Positions 35,896-46,659 of a DNA stretch of 64,000 nt are shown here, piece after piece (position 1 is the first letter of the stretch; every line of letters begins with the position of its first letter). Below the pieces are notes generated by a model. It saw only the letters and a program-made list of their open reading frames with translations. It was not told the DNA's origin and ran no database searches. Both the position numbers and the translations under genes were made by a program. The stretch comes from Cyanophora paradoxa (taxonomy: Eukaryota; Glaucocystophyceae; Cyanophorales; Cyanophoraceae): the NCBI GenBank assembly GCA_004431415.1, contig QPMI01000115.1:87309-151308 (forward strand), in the 5' to 3' direction.

Positions 35896-38268
35896 ATGCA
35901 GCGACCCCGCGTACCGGTTCTCCTGGTGCTAGCGCTGGCGGTGGCGTCATGGCCAGCAGCGTTGGGGCAGATCATCCCGTTCAGCCCAGCGCCGAACGTC
36001 ACCCGTGTGCTGGGCTCCGCGGACGGCTCCTTGCCGGTCGACCAGCCAGGCGTCGGTGCGTCGCAGAGGCGCAAGCCCTGAGCTCCATCCAAGTTGCCCT
36101 GTCCCGCCCGGATCCGCGACGCGCGCGCCAGCCCGTGACGCCGGCGCTGTTGCGTGCGCAGGGACGGCCACGCGCTCAACCAACGTCTACGTGCGGCCCG
36201 AGCCTCTCCCTGAAGCTTTGGAAGCTCGAGCTTGCGCTCACTCTTAACTTGGGCCCCTCTCGCCCCGCCCGGCCCCGCGTGCGCAGGCGGCGCGCTTCTG
36301 CTGGCTCGATCGCTCGCTCTACTACGTCAACGTGCGTCCCGCCGCCGCGCCGCGCGCCCGCGCGCCCCGCGACCCGCTCCGACCCTTCCGCAGCACTGGG
36401 AGAGCGCCCTGCGGAAGCTGACGACGCACCCGGAGCACAGGATGAGCCTGCTCGCCGACCTCAGGCCGGTCTACAGTCTGCACCAGGCCGAGGCCATCGA
36501 CCTCGACGACCAGTGCACCGCGTGCGCGCCCGCCGGCGCCGGCCCTATTCCGCCCCCCCGCCCCGCCCCGCCCCGTCCCGTCCCGCCCCGCCCTGTCCCG
36601 TGCGGATAGAGTTGCCCTGCCCCGCCCCGGCACGCCTCGCCCCGTCCCGCCCCGCCCCGCCCCGCCCCGCCCCGCCCCGCCCCGCCCGCACCGCGAGCTC
36701 GCGCTCACTTTCGGACGGGGGCGCTGCGCAGGTACATCCTAATGGCGGGGGGACACGTCCTGAAGGTCCCCCGGGGGGGCTCCCCGCAGGTTCTGGCGGC
36801 CCCGGCCCCCCCGCCCGCCCCGCCCCGCCCCCCGCCCTTTCGAAGGCAACGAGCCGCCGCCCGCCGGCCCGCCCCGGCAGGTCCTTGTGGACCTCACCGG
36901 CGTATGCACGTCCTTCGGCGGCGGCATCGCACTCGACACGAGGCGGCAGCAGCTGTGCGCCCCGCCCCGCACGCCCGCACGCCCACCCGCCGGGCCGGCT
37001 CCCTGCCCTGCAGCTGACGCGACGGGGCGAGCGAGCGCAGCTGGGTGCTGTGCAGCTCCGGCATCCTTCGCGTGACGATCTCCACGGGGGCCAACCAGGT
37101 GCTCTCCCCCTTCTCCTTCCCCCCTCCCCCCTCCCCCTCCCCCCCCCCCCCCCCCGGTTCGAGCTCGAGGGGCGCAGCTCGTGTACTCGGGCTCGACGAT
37201 GACCTCCAGCGGCATCTTCTACGACCGCGCCGCCGACCGCATGTGGCTCGCCGTGCGCCCGCCCCGCTGTACCCCCCTCCCTCCCCCCCCCCACAACGTT
37301 TCGATCCATTGATGACGCTTTCGGCTCGTTAGAACGGGTGGGCCATGTACATACAGTACTTCGAGGATCTGGGGGCCCCGAGCCCGGTCTTATCTCCTTT
37401 TGTCTGCGGGCGCGCTTTTCCCCTTCGTTCTCCCCGGCCCCTGGCTCAGCCGCTCCTCTTAAGTCGTTCCCCCCCCTGCGCGCAGGCCGGGTGCCAAGGG
37501 CTGGGCCGACGGGCCCTGCCTCACGGCGATGGTCAACACCCCCCGTGTGCGTCCCCTGCCGTACCCCTCCAGAGCTTAGTCCCTCTAGATCTCAAGCCCC
37601 GGCTAACGAGCTGTTCCGGATCCTGTGCAGTCGGGTCAGATCGTGCGGTGGCCCGGGGGCGGCTGGTACTTCTGGGCCGAGTACTCTAACCACGTCGTCC
37701 GGGGCATGAACCTCGCGGTGAAAAAAAGAATTAAGCCACGAAACAGCCTTCGCATCTGTTCTTATTTCCGCTGTCTGCGCAGACGAACGAAGTCGTCACC
37801 GTCGCCGGCTGCGGCACGGCCACCGACAGCGAGGGCGGTGCGCACAGCAGCCTCTCCCGCTCGCGGGACAGCAGGCCGCAACCCTCTGAATCACTGACGT
37901 GTACCCCCAGTCGGCACGTCGGCGTGCATCTCGTACCCCCTCGGCGTCGCCTGGGACTCCTCGAAAGGCGAGCGGCCCGCCCTCTTTCCTTACGCCAGCC
38001 ACTTCTGACTACTCCGCCCCGCGCCGCCTCCCCTCCAGGCCACCTCTACGTCACTACCGAGAGCGGGCGAGCCCTGCGCACCCTCCCCCTCCTCCTGCGA
38101 GTCCCGGTCCTCCTCACCGCTGAGGCTGACGCGGGCGGGGGTACGCCTTGTTTTCGGCGCAGGATCTACCGGATCGGGACGGGCAGGGCGCTCCGGCCCT
38201 ACTCCGCGGTGGAGATGAAGGGCGGCGCCCTCTCCGTCACCGGCGGCGGCGCCTTCGTCGTCGCCTGA
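35896..38268 (+). CDS. Secreted protein with NHL/beta-propeller-like repeats
   Basis: The start at 35896 opens with a clear signal peptide, hydrophobic core 'VPVLLVLALAVASWPAALG', so the product is probably exported or lumenal. About ten short exons follow. Several carry propeller-blade-like pieces: 'YILMAGGHVLKVPRGGSPQV', 'VCTSFGGGIALDTRRQQL', 'WVLCSSGILRVTISTGANQ', 'QIVRWPGGGWYFWAEYSNHV', 'EVVTVAGCGTATDSEGG', 'YPLGVAWDSS', 'GHLYVTTESGRALR' and 'RIYRIGTGRALRPYSAVEMK', ending at TGA 38266-38268. The pattern of 'GVAWD..GHLYVTES..RIYRI' resembles NHL-repeat propellers used for protein or ligand binding. No catalytic residues are evident. Introns are C-rich, several with donor GTACCCC. Exact exon borders are uncertain. 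Confidence 0.55.
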
Positions 38269-39194
38269 GCCTTCGGGCCGGCTTCGACTTCGGGTTTTCT
38301 GGTGTACGTGTACAGATGCGAGCACGTGTGCTGTATTCGGCCTTCGCAGCGTCGCCTAAGCCAGCCCCGAGGCCCCGAGGCCCCTCCGGACCTGCTGCTC
38401 CGCCCCATCTGCCTCTTGCCGCAGTGCTTCGCTCTCGCCCGATCCGGATCTGTCGCCCACACAGCTATGATAGTTCCATGTACAGCTGCGATTAATGTAC
38501 CTAGCTAACGTCACTGTTTACATTTAAATAGGCTTCCGGGACGCACGCGAGCGCGCATGGCCGACGCACTGACCGCAGCCACCGTCGCCAAGGGTGCCGG
38601 CCCTGCGCCCGCGCCTGCGAACCTCGGCCCCGCTCGGCCCGGCTGCGCCTCTTCTAAGCGGGGAGCCCGGGCTTCGAATTCGGGCCCCCGCAGGAGCCGA
38701 GCCGGCGTTCATCATCTCCGCCGGAGGTCGTACACCTGCGAACGAAGCTCAGCTCAGCTGAGCTCAGCAGAGGCTCAGCTGAGCTCAGCAGAGGCGCTCG
38801 CTCGCCTGGAGGAGGGAGGGGTCGGCGGGGCCGGCGAGGAGCTCGACGCCGGCCGCCCGCCGGTAGATCGCCCGGTGCTCCAGCTGCCGGGGGGGATCAG
38901 CTGAGAGTGCTCAGGAGAACAGAGGGGCAGATCCGGAGCCCTGTAGTGCTCATAGCGGCGGGGCGGCCGGCTGTGCGAAGAGAGGGGCGGAGGAGCGCTA
39001 TCTAAGCTGGTCTTAGCTCCGAGGCCTAGGCTCCCCTTCCGCCTCGTCCCGACCGGGCCGGGCCGGCCCCCCTTCCGCCGTCGCTTAATGTAGAGCGGCG
39101 CGGCCCCGAGGCCTAGGCTCCCCTTCCCTTCGCCTCGTCCCGACCGGGCCGGCCCCCCTTCAGCCGGCTGGTCCAGCGCTAGAACTAGAGCGGC
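38269..39194. other. Intergenic region with local tandem repeats
   Basis: The secreted-protein gene (+) and the AMSH-like gene (-) converge here. Two local repeats are listed separately. The plus-strand open frame at about 38557-38904 is low-complexity and overlaps a repeat, so I do not call it a gene. Confidence 0.4.
38751..38800. repeat. Tandem repeat of an AGCTCAG-rich unit, two copies
   Basis: A unit of about 22-24 bases (tcagctgagctcagcagagg core) is present twice in tandem; each copy is itself palindromic around AGCTGAGCT. Confidence 0.75.
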
Positions 39195-39225
39195 CTAGTC
39201 CCGGACGGGCCGGCCCCGCCCCCCT
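39018..39225. repeat. Imperfect tandem repeat, unit about 87 bases
   Basis: The block beginning cgaggcctaggctccccttc and continuing through cgtcccgaccgggccgg occurs at about 39019 and again at about 39106. A third, more diverged piece (cggacgggccggccccgcc) lies at about 39201. It overlaps the last codons of the AMSH-like gene. Confidence 0.7.
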
Positions 39226-41536
39226 TCCGCCAGCAAATTAGAGCGGCGCACGTCGTGCTCATGGAAGCCGCCGTAGTCGCAGCGGCGCAGGTACGCCACG
39301 CCCCGCGCCGTCAGCCGGAACACACCGAGCCTGCCGGGAGGTGAGGGGGGGGAGGGGAGGAGGAGAGGGGGTGGGGGGAGGGGGGAGGCGCGCTTCTCCT
39401 GGGGGTACAGGGGCGCCACGACGATGGAGATGGCCTCGGGAAGCTGGAGCTGGTACCCCAGCAGGTTGTGCTGGTCGATGGACGAGAGGAAGCACTCCTG
39501 CGACGGGTGCGTCTGCGCGCGGGGGATCCACGTCGGCGCGGGTCCGTGGGGGTACGCTGGAGCTTGAATCAAGCGGAAACGGACGTGTATGCAGCCGAGG
39601 ACGGTGAGTTGGTGCTCGAGCGTCACAGCGATCGATCCCTGTGCAATGAGTGAGCGATAGGCGAGAGGGGAAGCGGGCGAGCGGGGTACCATTTCGTCCT
39701 CCTCCGTCTCGCAGCTGTCCGGGGTACCGCTCTGGGGCGGCAGAATGAGGGCCGTGACCTGGTACCCCTCTCCGACCTGCGCGGGTTGCTTCAGAGCGAC
39801 AACCAAGAAAGGACGGAAGGGGGATACCGGCCGGCCCGCGAGGACGGCGCACGTCTCCCGGTTCGCTTCGGTGTTTGGCCGCGCGATCTCTTCGAACAAG
39901 TCCACGAGCTGCGGGGGTACTCAATTTAGAGCGCGAGCGGTGCACCCCAGCTGACGCCGAGCAGGGGGGTACGCTTCGCGCCTCGGCGGCGATGCGGACG
40001 GGTCGAAGGGGCGGGCCGCCCGGCTCGGGATCGAAGTCGGACGACTGGGGTACGGGATGAGGAGGTTCGGGGGAGAACATCCTAGGGGGTACAGGCGCGC
40101 ACCGAGACACGTCCGCGGGCGGAGGGCGTTCGGTAGATTGGAGGGTGGGCGGGGGGGTAGAGGGGGGCGCTGTTTTGTGGCGCGGGCGCGGCAGCGGGAG
40201 CAGGGGCGGGAGCGGGGGCGGGGGGAGGGGGTAGCGAGAAGGACGAGGAGGGGGAGACGACGGGGTAGGGAGGTGCCACCGGGGCCGAGGGGGTAGAGGC
40301 TCGGGGTGCCGGGGGCGGGGCGGGGGCGTACGGGGCCGGTTGAGGGGGGGTAGCGAGGGGCGCGGGGGGCCTGGCCCCAAAGGGGTTGTAGGGGGCCGGG
40401 GCGGGGCGGGGGCCCGAGGCCGGGAGGTACGGGGCCGGCACCCGCCTCGGAGTCTGCTCGGGAACCGCCCCGCAGCGCTTTAGGGCCAGATCTGCGGGGT
40501 ACAGTCTCGCGAAAGCGCGCGGGGGGGGAGGAGGGGGGGGTACGTGGACGGACCGAGTTCGGGACAGGAGACGCTGCTCCTTTGCAGGATGCGCTGCGCC
40601 TGCGGAAAGGTTCGAAGGGGTACAAGAAACAAGGCGGGAAGAAGGGGGTACCGCGACGAGGTCCTGAGGCGGCCCGCCGCGGCTCGCCAGGACCCGAGCG
40701 ATGGCCCTGTCGACACATGAGACGTCAACGGGGAAAGTTGGGAAGAGAATGACGAAAACGCGCGTACCCCGCAGTGGCGAGCTGCTGAAGGCGAATGGCC
40801 TCGACTTCGGATCGCGGGAGGTCCGCAAGAGCGTCCCTGTCGCCCCTGTACGTCGGCGCGCGGAGTGAGAAGCCGGCGGGTGGGTCCTGCGCTGGGATCG
40901 GAGCGCGTGCTCTCGCACAGGAGGCGGTTCTTCTGCTCGTTCAGAGCTGCTGTGCGACGCAGCGCCTCCTCCGCACGCGCGCGCATCTCCTGCGCCGGGC
41001 AGGCGGGAGGGATCGGAGGGAGCGCCTCGCGCGCCGCAGAGAATCGGCACGCGCCTCTCGTGCGGCCTTCCCCTCCGCCGTTCGGGCGGCGCGCTCCTGC
41101 GCCTCCTTCCTCCGCTGCTCGGCGGCCGGGACCTGCTGCTCGAGGGACCGCAGCTGCGAGGCGCTTTAGAGACGTACGCGAAGAGCCGTACGCGTAATCG
41201 CACCTCCGCATCGCGAAAGCGGATCACATCTTGGAGCACGTCGGCCCCCAATGCGGCCCACTCGTCGTCGTCCGGCTCCGGCGGGCGGCGCTCCGCTGGA
41301 TTATCGCCCGCTTCGCGGAGGAGCTGCCGCTGCTTCTCGAGGCGCCTCCGAACGTCGGAAAGTTCGACACGGATCGCTCGCAAGCGGGCCTCGAGCGCTG
41401 ACCGGTCCTGCAATGCACCGCGGCCTTGACCTCGGGGCGCGGGCTTCCGAAGCGGCGCATCGTCCGCTGCCCGTACAGAGACCGGACGAGACGGTCCCGG
41501 TGGCCCCGCCTTGGCCCCGCGAGCCGCCGGCTTCAT
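39195..41536 (-). CDS. AMSH/STAMBP-like JAMM deubiquitinase
   Basis: Zinc-dependent deubiquitinase of the AMSH family, which in known members cleaves K63-linked ubiquitin on endosomal ESCRT cargo. C-terminal exons give the full MPN+ pattern: the catalytic glutamate in 'EANRETCAVLAGRP' (near 39860), 'QVTALILPPQSGTPDSC' (near 39750), then 'TVLGCIH' at the end of one exon (39585) and 'THPSQECFLSSIDQHNLLGY' starting the next (39512). Splicing the 72-base intron 39584-39513 rebuilds the JAMM motif H-T-H-P-x6-S-x2-D. 'EAISIVVAPLYPQ' and 'GVFRLTARGVAYLRRCDYGG' follow, then 'FHEHD' before the stop at 39195. The N-terminal part (41536-41200) is charged, with 'LEARLRAIRVELSDVRRRLE' likely a coiled coil, and the middle is proline-rich. 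ATG 41536 is the likely start; an in-frame ATG at 41674 is also open. Confidence 0.8.
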
Positions 41537-41672
41537 TTTGATCGGCCCGGGTACAGCGACGAAGAACGTCGAACTTGTACCAGCCGAGGCAGGCTGGCGC
41601 GGGCTAGATGAGCGACCCGAGGCTGACTTGTAGGGGCACACTGGAGCTCCTAGGTAGGCGGCTGCGATCCGC
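41537..41672. promoter_or_regulatory. Short divergent intergenic region, AMSH-like / BTB genes
   Basis: Start codons at 41536 (-) and 41673 (+) are 136 bases apart and diverge, so the two genes probably share a bidirectional promoter here. The inference comes from orientation only. Confidence 0.4.
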
Positions 41673-44600
41673 ATGGGCCAACCTCGCGCCCGAGCGCCGC
41701 CCGACTCGCCCCGCGCAGACTATCTGCGAGATGTCGTCTGGAACGACTCTCGGAGCAGCGGTGCGGCCCGCGGCTTGCCCCGTCAATGCGCCCGACTCGC
41801 CGCGCTCATCTCCGCTGCGCACGCGCCCGCAGACATCGTCGTCGAGTGTTTCGGCGTTCAATACCACCTCCACAAGGTTTCCCGCCCTCCCCGCACCGCC
41901 CCTGGGCGCCAGCTGAGCAGTCGTGCCGCGGACAGCTGGTGCTCTCTCGATGCCCCTACTTCCGCAGCATGTTCTCTTCTGTGTGGGAGGAGTCTCGGAA
42001 CCGCAAGGCGCGCCTCATTTGAATGCGGCGGCCCTCGCAACCGCCTTCCGAGCCCGCTGAGCCGCCGCGTCGCAGGTGCTGCTAGACATCGACGATCCGG
42101 ACATCGACGGGGCCTCCGTGCAGCTGGCGCTCCAGTTCCTCTACGGCTTCACGCTCGAATTCGTGCGCCCCGCGAGGCGGAGCGCCGAGGATCGCGCGCC
42201 TCTGACGCGCCGCCGCCGCGCCGCGCGAACCGCAGCGGGACGTTGGGGACGTTCTGAGCCTGTACGCCTGCGCCAGCTTCCTCGCAATGGACAGGTTTCC
42301 CCCTTGCCGTCCTCGCGCTCCAATTCCGCACCGCCCGAGAGCCGCCGCCGCAGCCTTCGCGAGCAGTGCCGCGCGTTCCTCATCGAGCGTCTGGACTTCT
42401 CCTGCGTGGACCGATACTACAGGCGAGCACGAAGATAATCCGTTCCGCGAGATTCGATCCCTGATCATCGCCCCCGCAGGTTCTTCCGTCGGAAGTGCTA
42501 CGTGGACGGCGAGCCGATCCTCAAGGCCTGCAGGCGCGCCCGGTTCGAATCCTGGCGGGTCCAATTCCCTCTAACGGCTCCGCGCAGGACGCTCCTCATC
42601 GCCCACGCGAAGGACCGGCCCCCAGTGCTCCTTCGCCTACCCCCCGACCTGCTCGTCGAGGTGCGGGGGTACGGGGGTACGGGACTCGCGGGCGGCACTT
42701 TCTCTTGACGCACCCCCCCATCAGGTCCTCTCGTCGGACGCGCTGTGCGTGCGCTCCGAGTACGATCGCTTCCTCCTCGTCCAGTGGCTCCTCGGAGCCC
42801 TCGACGCCGTGCGCCCGTACCCGGCCTCGAGAAATGACGTACCCCCGACCGATCTGCCCCCTCCTCTCTCTCGCGCCTCTCCTGCAGACCGTTCGGGGCG
42901 AGGCGCAGCCGACTGCGGGCGAGGAGGAGTGTACCCCCGGCGAGGGCGAGGGGCCGGCCTCCTGCTCCGCCCGCGGCCGGTGCGCATCGACGCGCCCCGT
43001 TCGACGCGCCCCCGGCCGACGCGCGCGCAGGAGCACCAGCCCCCTCTCGGGCTCCCTTCGGATCCTCTCCCCGGATCCCCTCGAAGCGCTGGCCGCCGGC
43101 GCCGCCGCCCGCGCCCGCGCCGCGACCCCCGCCGCCCCCTCCTCCTCCTCATCCTCCGCCTCCGCATCCACGGCGCCCTCCGCGGCGCTGCCCTCCGCCC
43201 CGCCGGCCTCGCCGGCGACCCCGTCGGCGACCGGGGACGGGGAGAGCGCGGACCCGTCGGACGCGGCCGCCGCGTGCGACCGGGAGGAAGGGCCCGCGTC
43301 GGCGTCCTCCTCGGCGGCCCTGGTCGGCGGCGACGGCGGGGCCTCGCTCCTCGACGCGGACGGCCTCCAGCAGCTCCGAGACGTGCGCAAGCGAGCTCTG
43401 CAGCTCTGCAGCTCTGCAGCTTGCTCGATCGGGCGCCGTCTCCGCCTCTAGCCAACTAATCAACCACCCTTCCTCCCTCTAGTCGCTCCTGCCTCAGCGC
43501 CGTCCGCCCGGCTCCGACTAACCGACCGCCCCTCCTCCCTCCAGACGCTGCTGCGGCAGATCCGGTACTCGGCCTTCACGTACAAGCAGCTCTTCGAGGC
43601 CCGCGCCCACGGCCCCGTGCGCCCCGCCCGCCCGCCCGCCCGCCCGCGCCCCCCGCCAAGAGCGGCTAGGGGGGGGGCTAGAGGCCCCCCCGCCTGGACC
43701 CCCCCCCCCCCCCCCGTCAGACTCGAGATACTGGAGGGGCGCGGGAGCCCGCCCCGGCCCGCCCCGGCCGCGGAGACTAGATCGCCGAGAATAGATCAAC
43801 AAGAGGCTAGGCCCGCCCCCGCCCCGTTCGACTCCACTCCGGCCTTGGAAAGACTAAAGACTTCGCCCCCTCTGGCCTTGGAAGAGATCAAAGACTCCGC
43901 CCCCCTCTGAGAGAGACTCCGCCCCGCCCCGCCCAACCCCGCCCGTCTAACCCCCGCCCCCGCCCCCGCCCCGCCCCGCCCCTGGCGCAGGTGGAGGGCT
44001 CGCTGCTGGAGCGGGGGATGTGGCGGAAGGAGTACGCGCGCACCGTCCTCACCCGCTGCGTCGAGCCCGTCCCCTCCGAGCGCTTCGAGGAGCTCCGCTG
44101 GTGCGCCCGAACTCCCCGCCGGGGGCGCGGGCGGGGGCCGGGGGCGGGGCGGCGGGCGGGCGGGCGCGGGCGGGGAGAGGGCACTGGGCTCGATGCCTGC
44201 CGGGCCGCCGCCGCGTGCTTCTCCCCTACCGGGCCTGGCGGCCCTCCCGCCCCGCAGCCCAGCCCAGCCCGCTTTCAGCCGGGCCGCGCGCCTCTCCTCT
44301 CCCCGCCTCACCGCGCCTCACCGCGCCGGGCAGGTGGTCCGAGTTCCCCAAGGCGAAGATCTCCATGCACTCCACCTTCTCCGTGCGCCCCCGGCCCCCC
44401 CTCCCCTCCCCTCCCCTCCGGGCCAGGCCCGCCCGCCCGCCCTCCCGCGTGACGCCGGGGCCAGGACGTGACGTTCGCGTTCGGGTCCCTCTGGAAGCTC
44501 TCCGTCCGCGTCGACGTCAAGGTCCGCGCTTCCGGGGGGGGGGGGGGGGGGGGGGTAGGGGAGGGGGAGATCTGGAGCGCCCCGCCTGCCTTCCGGGACG

Positions 44601-45425
44601 TGGGGGCTAGAGGCGGCCCCGCCCGCCGCCCCGCGCCCCCCGCCCCCCCTTCCGCCCGCCCCCCCTCCCCCCTCACTTCTGCCTCTTCCTACCCAGGAGG
44701 GCAAGAGCGCGCTGGCGTGCTTCCTCTACCGCGAGAGCGTACCCGGGCCCGCCCCCTCCTCCTCCTCCGGCGGCCCCCAGGTCCGCCCCGCCCCGCCCGC
44801 CGCGATCCCAGGCCGCCCCGCCCCCCCCGCCTCTCACGGATCTCACGGCAGCACCACGGCTCGGGGTACGAGTACGTCTCCATGCACCGCAAGTTCCGGT
44901 ACCCCCCCTTTCCGCCCATCAACCCCGCCGTCTCACCCCCCTCACCCCCCCGCCTCCCCTCCTCCCAGCTACTCGTTCTGCCTGCCCGACGTGGACTGCG
45001 AGAAGAAGTACTCCGGCACGCAGGAGTTCCTCCGCGAGAAGGGCGACAACTGGGTACCCCCCTCCGCCCCCGCCCCCGCCCCCGCCCCCGCCCCGCGCAG
45101 CGCGCGCCCTCCCCGTCGTCCCTGCATCGAGATCTAGGCTCCTCCTCCTCCCTCTCCCCGGTCTTTCTATTCTAGAATTAGAGGGCTCGGAGTCGGATCC
45201 ACGCTCATCTATCTCCCCGGGCGCCCGCTGACGGGACCCCCGCCGGGCACAGGGCTTCCCTTAGAATGATTGCTTGGATCTGGATCTAGATACAACTATC
45301 TCTCCGGCCGTTTCTTGACGCTCCCCGGGCAGGGCTTCCCGCGCATGTACGAGTACGGGACACTGGACGAGATCGTGCGGGGGCCCGCCCTCAACATCGC
45401 CGTCTGCCTCCTCCCCGTCCTCTGA
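41673..45425 (+). CDS. BTB/POZ-BACK protein with a C-terminal beta-rich domain
   Basis: BTB proteins usually act as substrate adaptors of Cullin-3 ubiquitin ligases. Exon 1 (41673-41876) ends with BTB strand 'ADIVVECFGVQYHLHK'; exon 2 (41936-42007) gives 'LVLSRCPYFRSMFSSVWEES'; exon 3 (from 42076) gives 'VLLDIDDPDIDGASVQLALQ' and 'FLYGFTLE', which together are the canonical BTB core. The intron between exons 2 and 3 uses a GC donor (AAG/GCGCGC, 42008-42075). Then 'LSLYACASFLAMD', 'EQCRAFLIERLDFSCVDRYY' and 'VLSSDALCVRSEYDRFLLVQ' look like the BTB helical extension and BACK. A low-complexity alanine/serine linker lies at 42.9-43.4 kb. The last exons ('FPKAKISMHSTFSVRP', 'TFAFGSLWKLSVRVDVKV', 'YSFCLPDVDCEKKYSGTQEF', 'ALNIAVCLLPVL' to TGA at 45425) suggest a beta-sandwich of unknown type. 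Confidence 0.75.
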
Positions 45426-45583
45426 GAGGGAGAGGGGAGAGGCGGCGGGCCGGCGGGCCGCGGCCGCAGCCGGACCCTTACGTTCGAGCGTGAGCCTTTA
45501 ATCTAGGGTGCATTAGGAGTCAACAAGTTTAAACTAGGCGATCGTGGATATGCTCTGTGTATCAGCGGCACTGCCGCGGCAGC
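45426..45583. other. Intergenic gap before the first hAT relic
   Basis: This is the 3' flank of the BTB gene and includes the left 8-base target duplication of the first hAT relic at 45576-45583. Nothing else is seen. Confidence 0.5.
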
Positions 45584-45916
45584 TAGGGGTGCACCGAGTC
45601 CGAGTCCGACTCGAGTCGACTCGAGCAAACCCGCCGGGTAGCGAGTCCGAGCAATTCGGGCACCCGACTCGAGTGGGGTTCGATTCCCCAGGACTCGAGT
45701 CTTGGACTCGAGTTCGGGGGGGCGAATCCGCGAACTGGGGGGGCCAAGGAAACCAGGAGTGCGAGTACCCCAAAACGCCCCTTCTAGCCCCCCCCGGACT
45801 CGACCCCGGGACTCGAGTCCTCCGACTCTACCCGGACTCGAGCCGAGTCCGAGCAATTCGACCGGGTACCGAGTCGAGTCGAGCAATACGACCAGTGGAC
45901 TCGATACTCACCCCTA
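45584..45916. mobile_element. hAT-type non-autonomous element (MITE), 333 bases, with 8-base target duplication
   Basis: The left end reads TAGGGGTG at 45584 and the right end CACCCCTA ending at 45916, a perfect 8-base terminal inverted repeat of hAT type. The flanks are perfect direct repeats GCGGCAGC at 45576-45583 and 45917-45924, the 8-base target-site duplication expected of hAT transposition. The interior is dominated by degenerate GACTCGAGTC palindromes. It has no coding capacity of its own. Confidence 0.85.
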
Positions 45917-46040
45917 GCGGCAGCCCCCAAATGACTTCATTGGATTCCAAAGTTCATGATCAAGGCTGCGCCGCTGCGACTCCTGCGAGCCCAGGCTACG
46001 TTTTTGCTAGACCCCTTCTCAGCGCTAGCTCATAGTCAGC

Positions 46041-46651
46041 TAGGGCTGTCACGGTAGACCCCCCCCCTCTACCCGGTCGGTAGACCTCTCTGACCCGTAC
46101 CGACCGGGTACGCCCGGTAGGTCACGGCTGGCACGCATAGTACGCGAAAACTGACGCAAAATCAAGCTAAAATTCGTCAAGCTCCAAGGCGCCACGCGCC
46201 TAAACTGTTTACACGCTACTTTGCGCATCTACAGCTTGCATTCGATTGCACATGTACAGCTGCAGGAGCAGCGTATTAACGGAGCACCTCGTCAGTGAGC
46301 TCGAGCTCCGCCCACGCTTTCTCCTCCATCTCTAGATCTGGGCTCAGTCCAAGGTCGTCGAGGAACTTGTAGCGTGGGTCCAGCAGCGTGGCGATGCGCA
46401 CGCGGCGTGCCACGCGCGCCGCGCGCGCGCGCGCTAGCGCTAGCGCTACCGCGTAGACTGGCGGCGTAGTACGGCGCGTACTACGGTACCGGTAACGTGC
46501 CGGGTGCCCGGGGCGCGCCCGGCTACCCCCCAACGGGCGAATTTGTATGGCTACCGGGCTTGTATGACGGTAGACCGGGCAAGTCTACCGGGCCGGTCGG
46601 TAGGACCAGTCTACCGCTACCGCGCCGTACCGCGAGTCCGCGACAGCCCTA
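46041..46651. mobile_element. hAT-type transposon relic, 611 bases, with 8-base target duplication
   Basis: The left end is TAGGGCTGTC at 46041-46050 and the right end GACAGCCCTA at 46642-46651, a perfect 10-base terminal inverted repeat. The target duplication TAGTCAGC is perfect at 46033-46040 and 46652-46659. Subterminal regions at both ends carry repeated GGTAGAC/GTCTACC words (46050-46120 and 46550-46620), as hAT transposase-binding regions often do. Inside is a fragment of transposase (46276-46410, minus strand). The element is an internal-deletion derivative. Confidence 0.9.
46276..46410 (-). pseudogene. hAT transposase fragment
   Basis: The minus-strand frame reads 'RVRIATLLDPRYKFLDDLGL' and continues into an acidic stretch. 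'LLDPRYKF' is the well-conserved block that precedes the dimerisation domain in hAT transposases and their BED-zinc-finger relatives. The fragment is about 40 residues and lacks catalytic residues, so it is a remnant. Its place inside the terminal inverted repeats supports the assignment. Confidence 0.65.
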
Positions 46652-46659
46652 TAGTCAGC

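Noticed and set aside
38557-38904. Plus-strand open frame of 115 codons
   Set aside because: Low complexity, overlaps the AGCTCAG tandem repeat, no motif and no paralogue.
40082-41200. The single 530-codon minus-strand frame as one exon of the AMSH-like gene
   Set aside because: The stretch after about 41200 is compositionally intron-like and contains donor/acceptor words; only its first part and separate later exons give protein sense.
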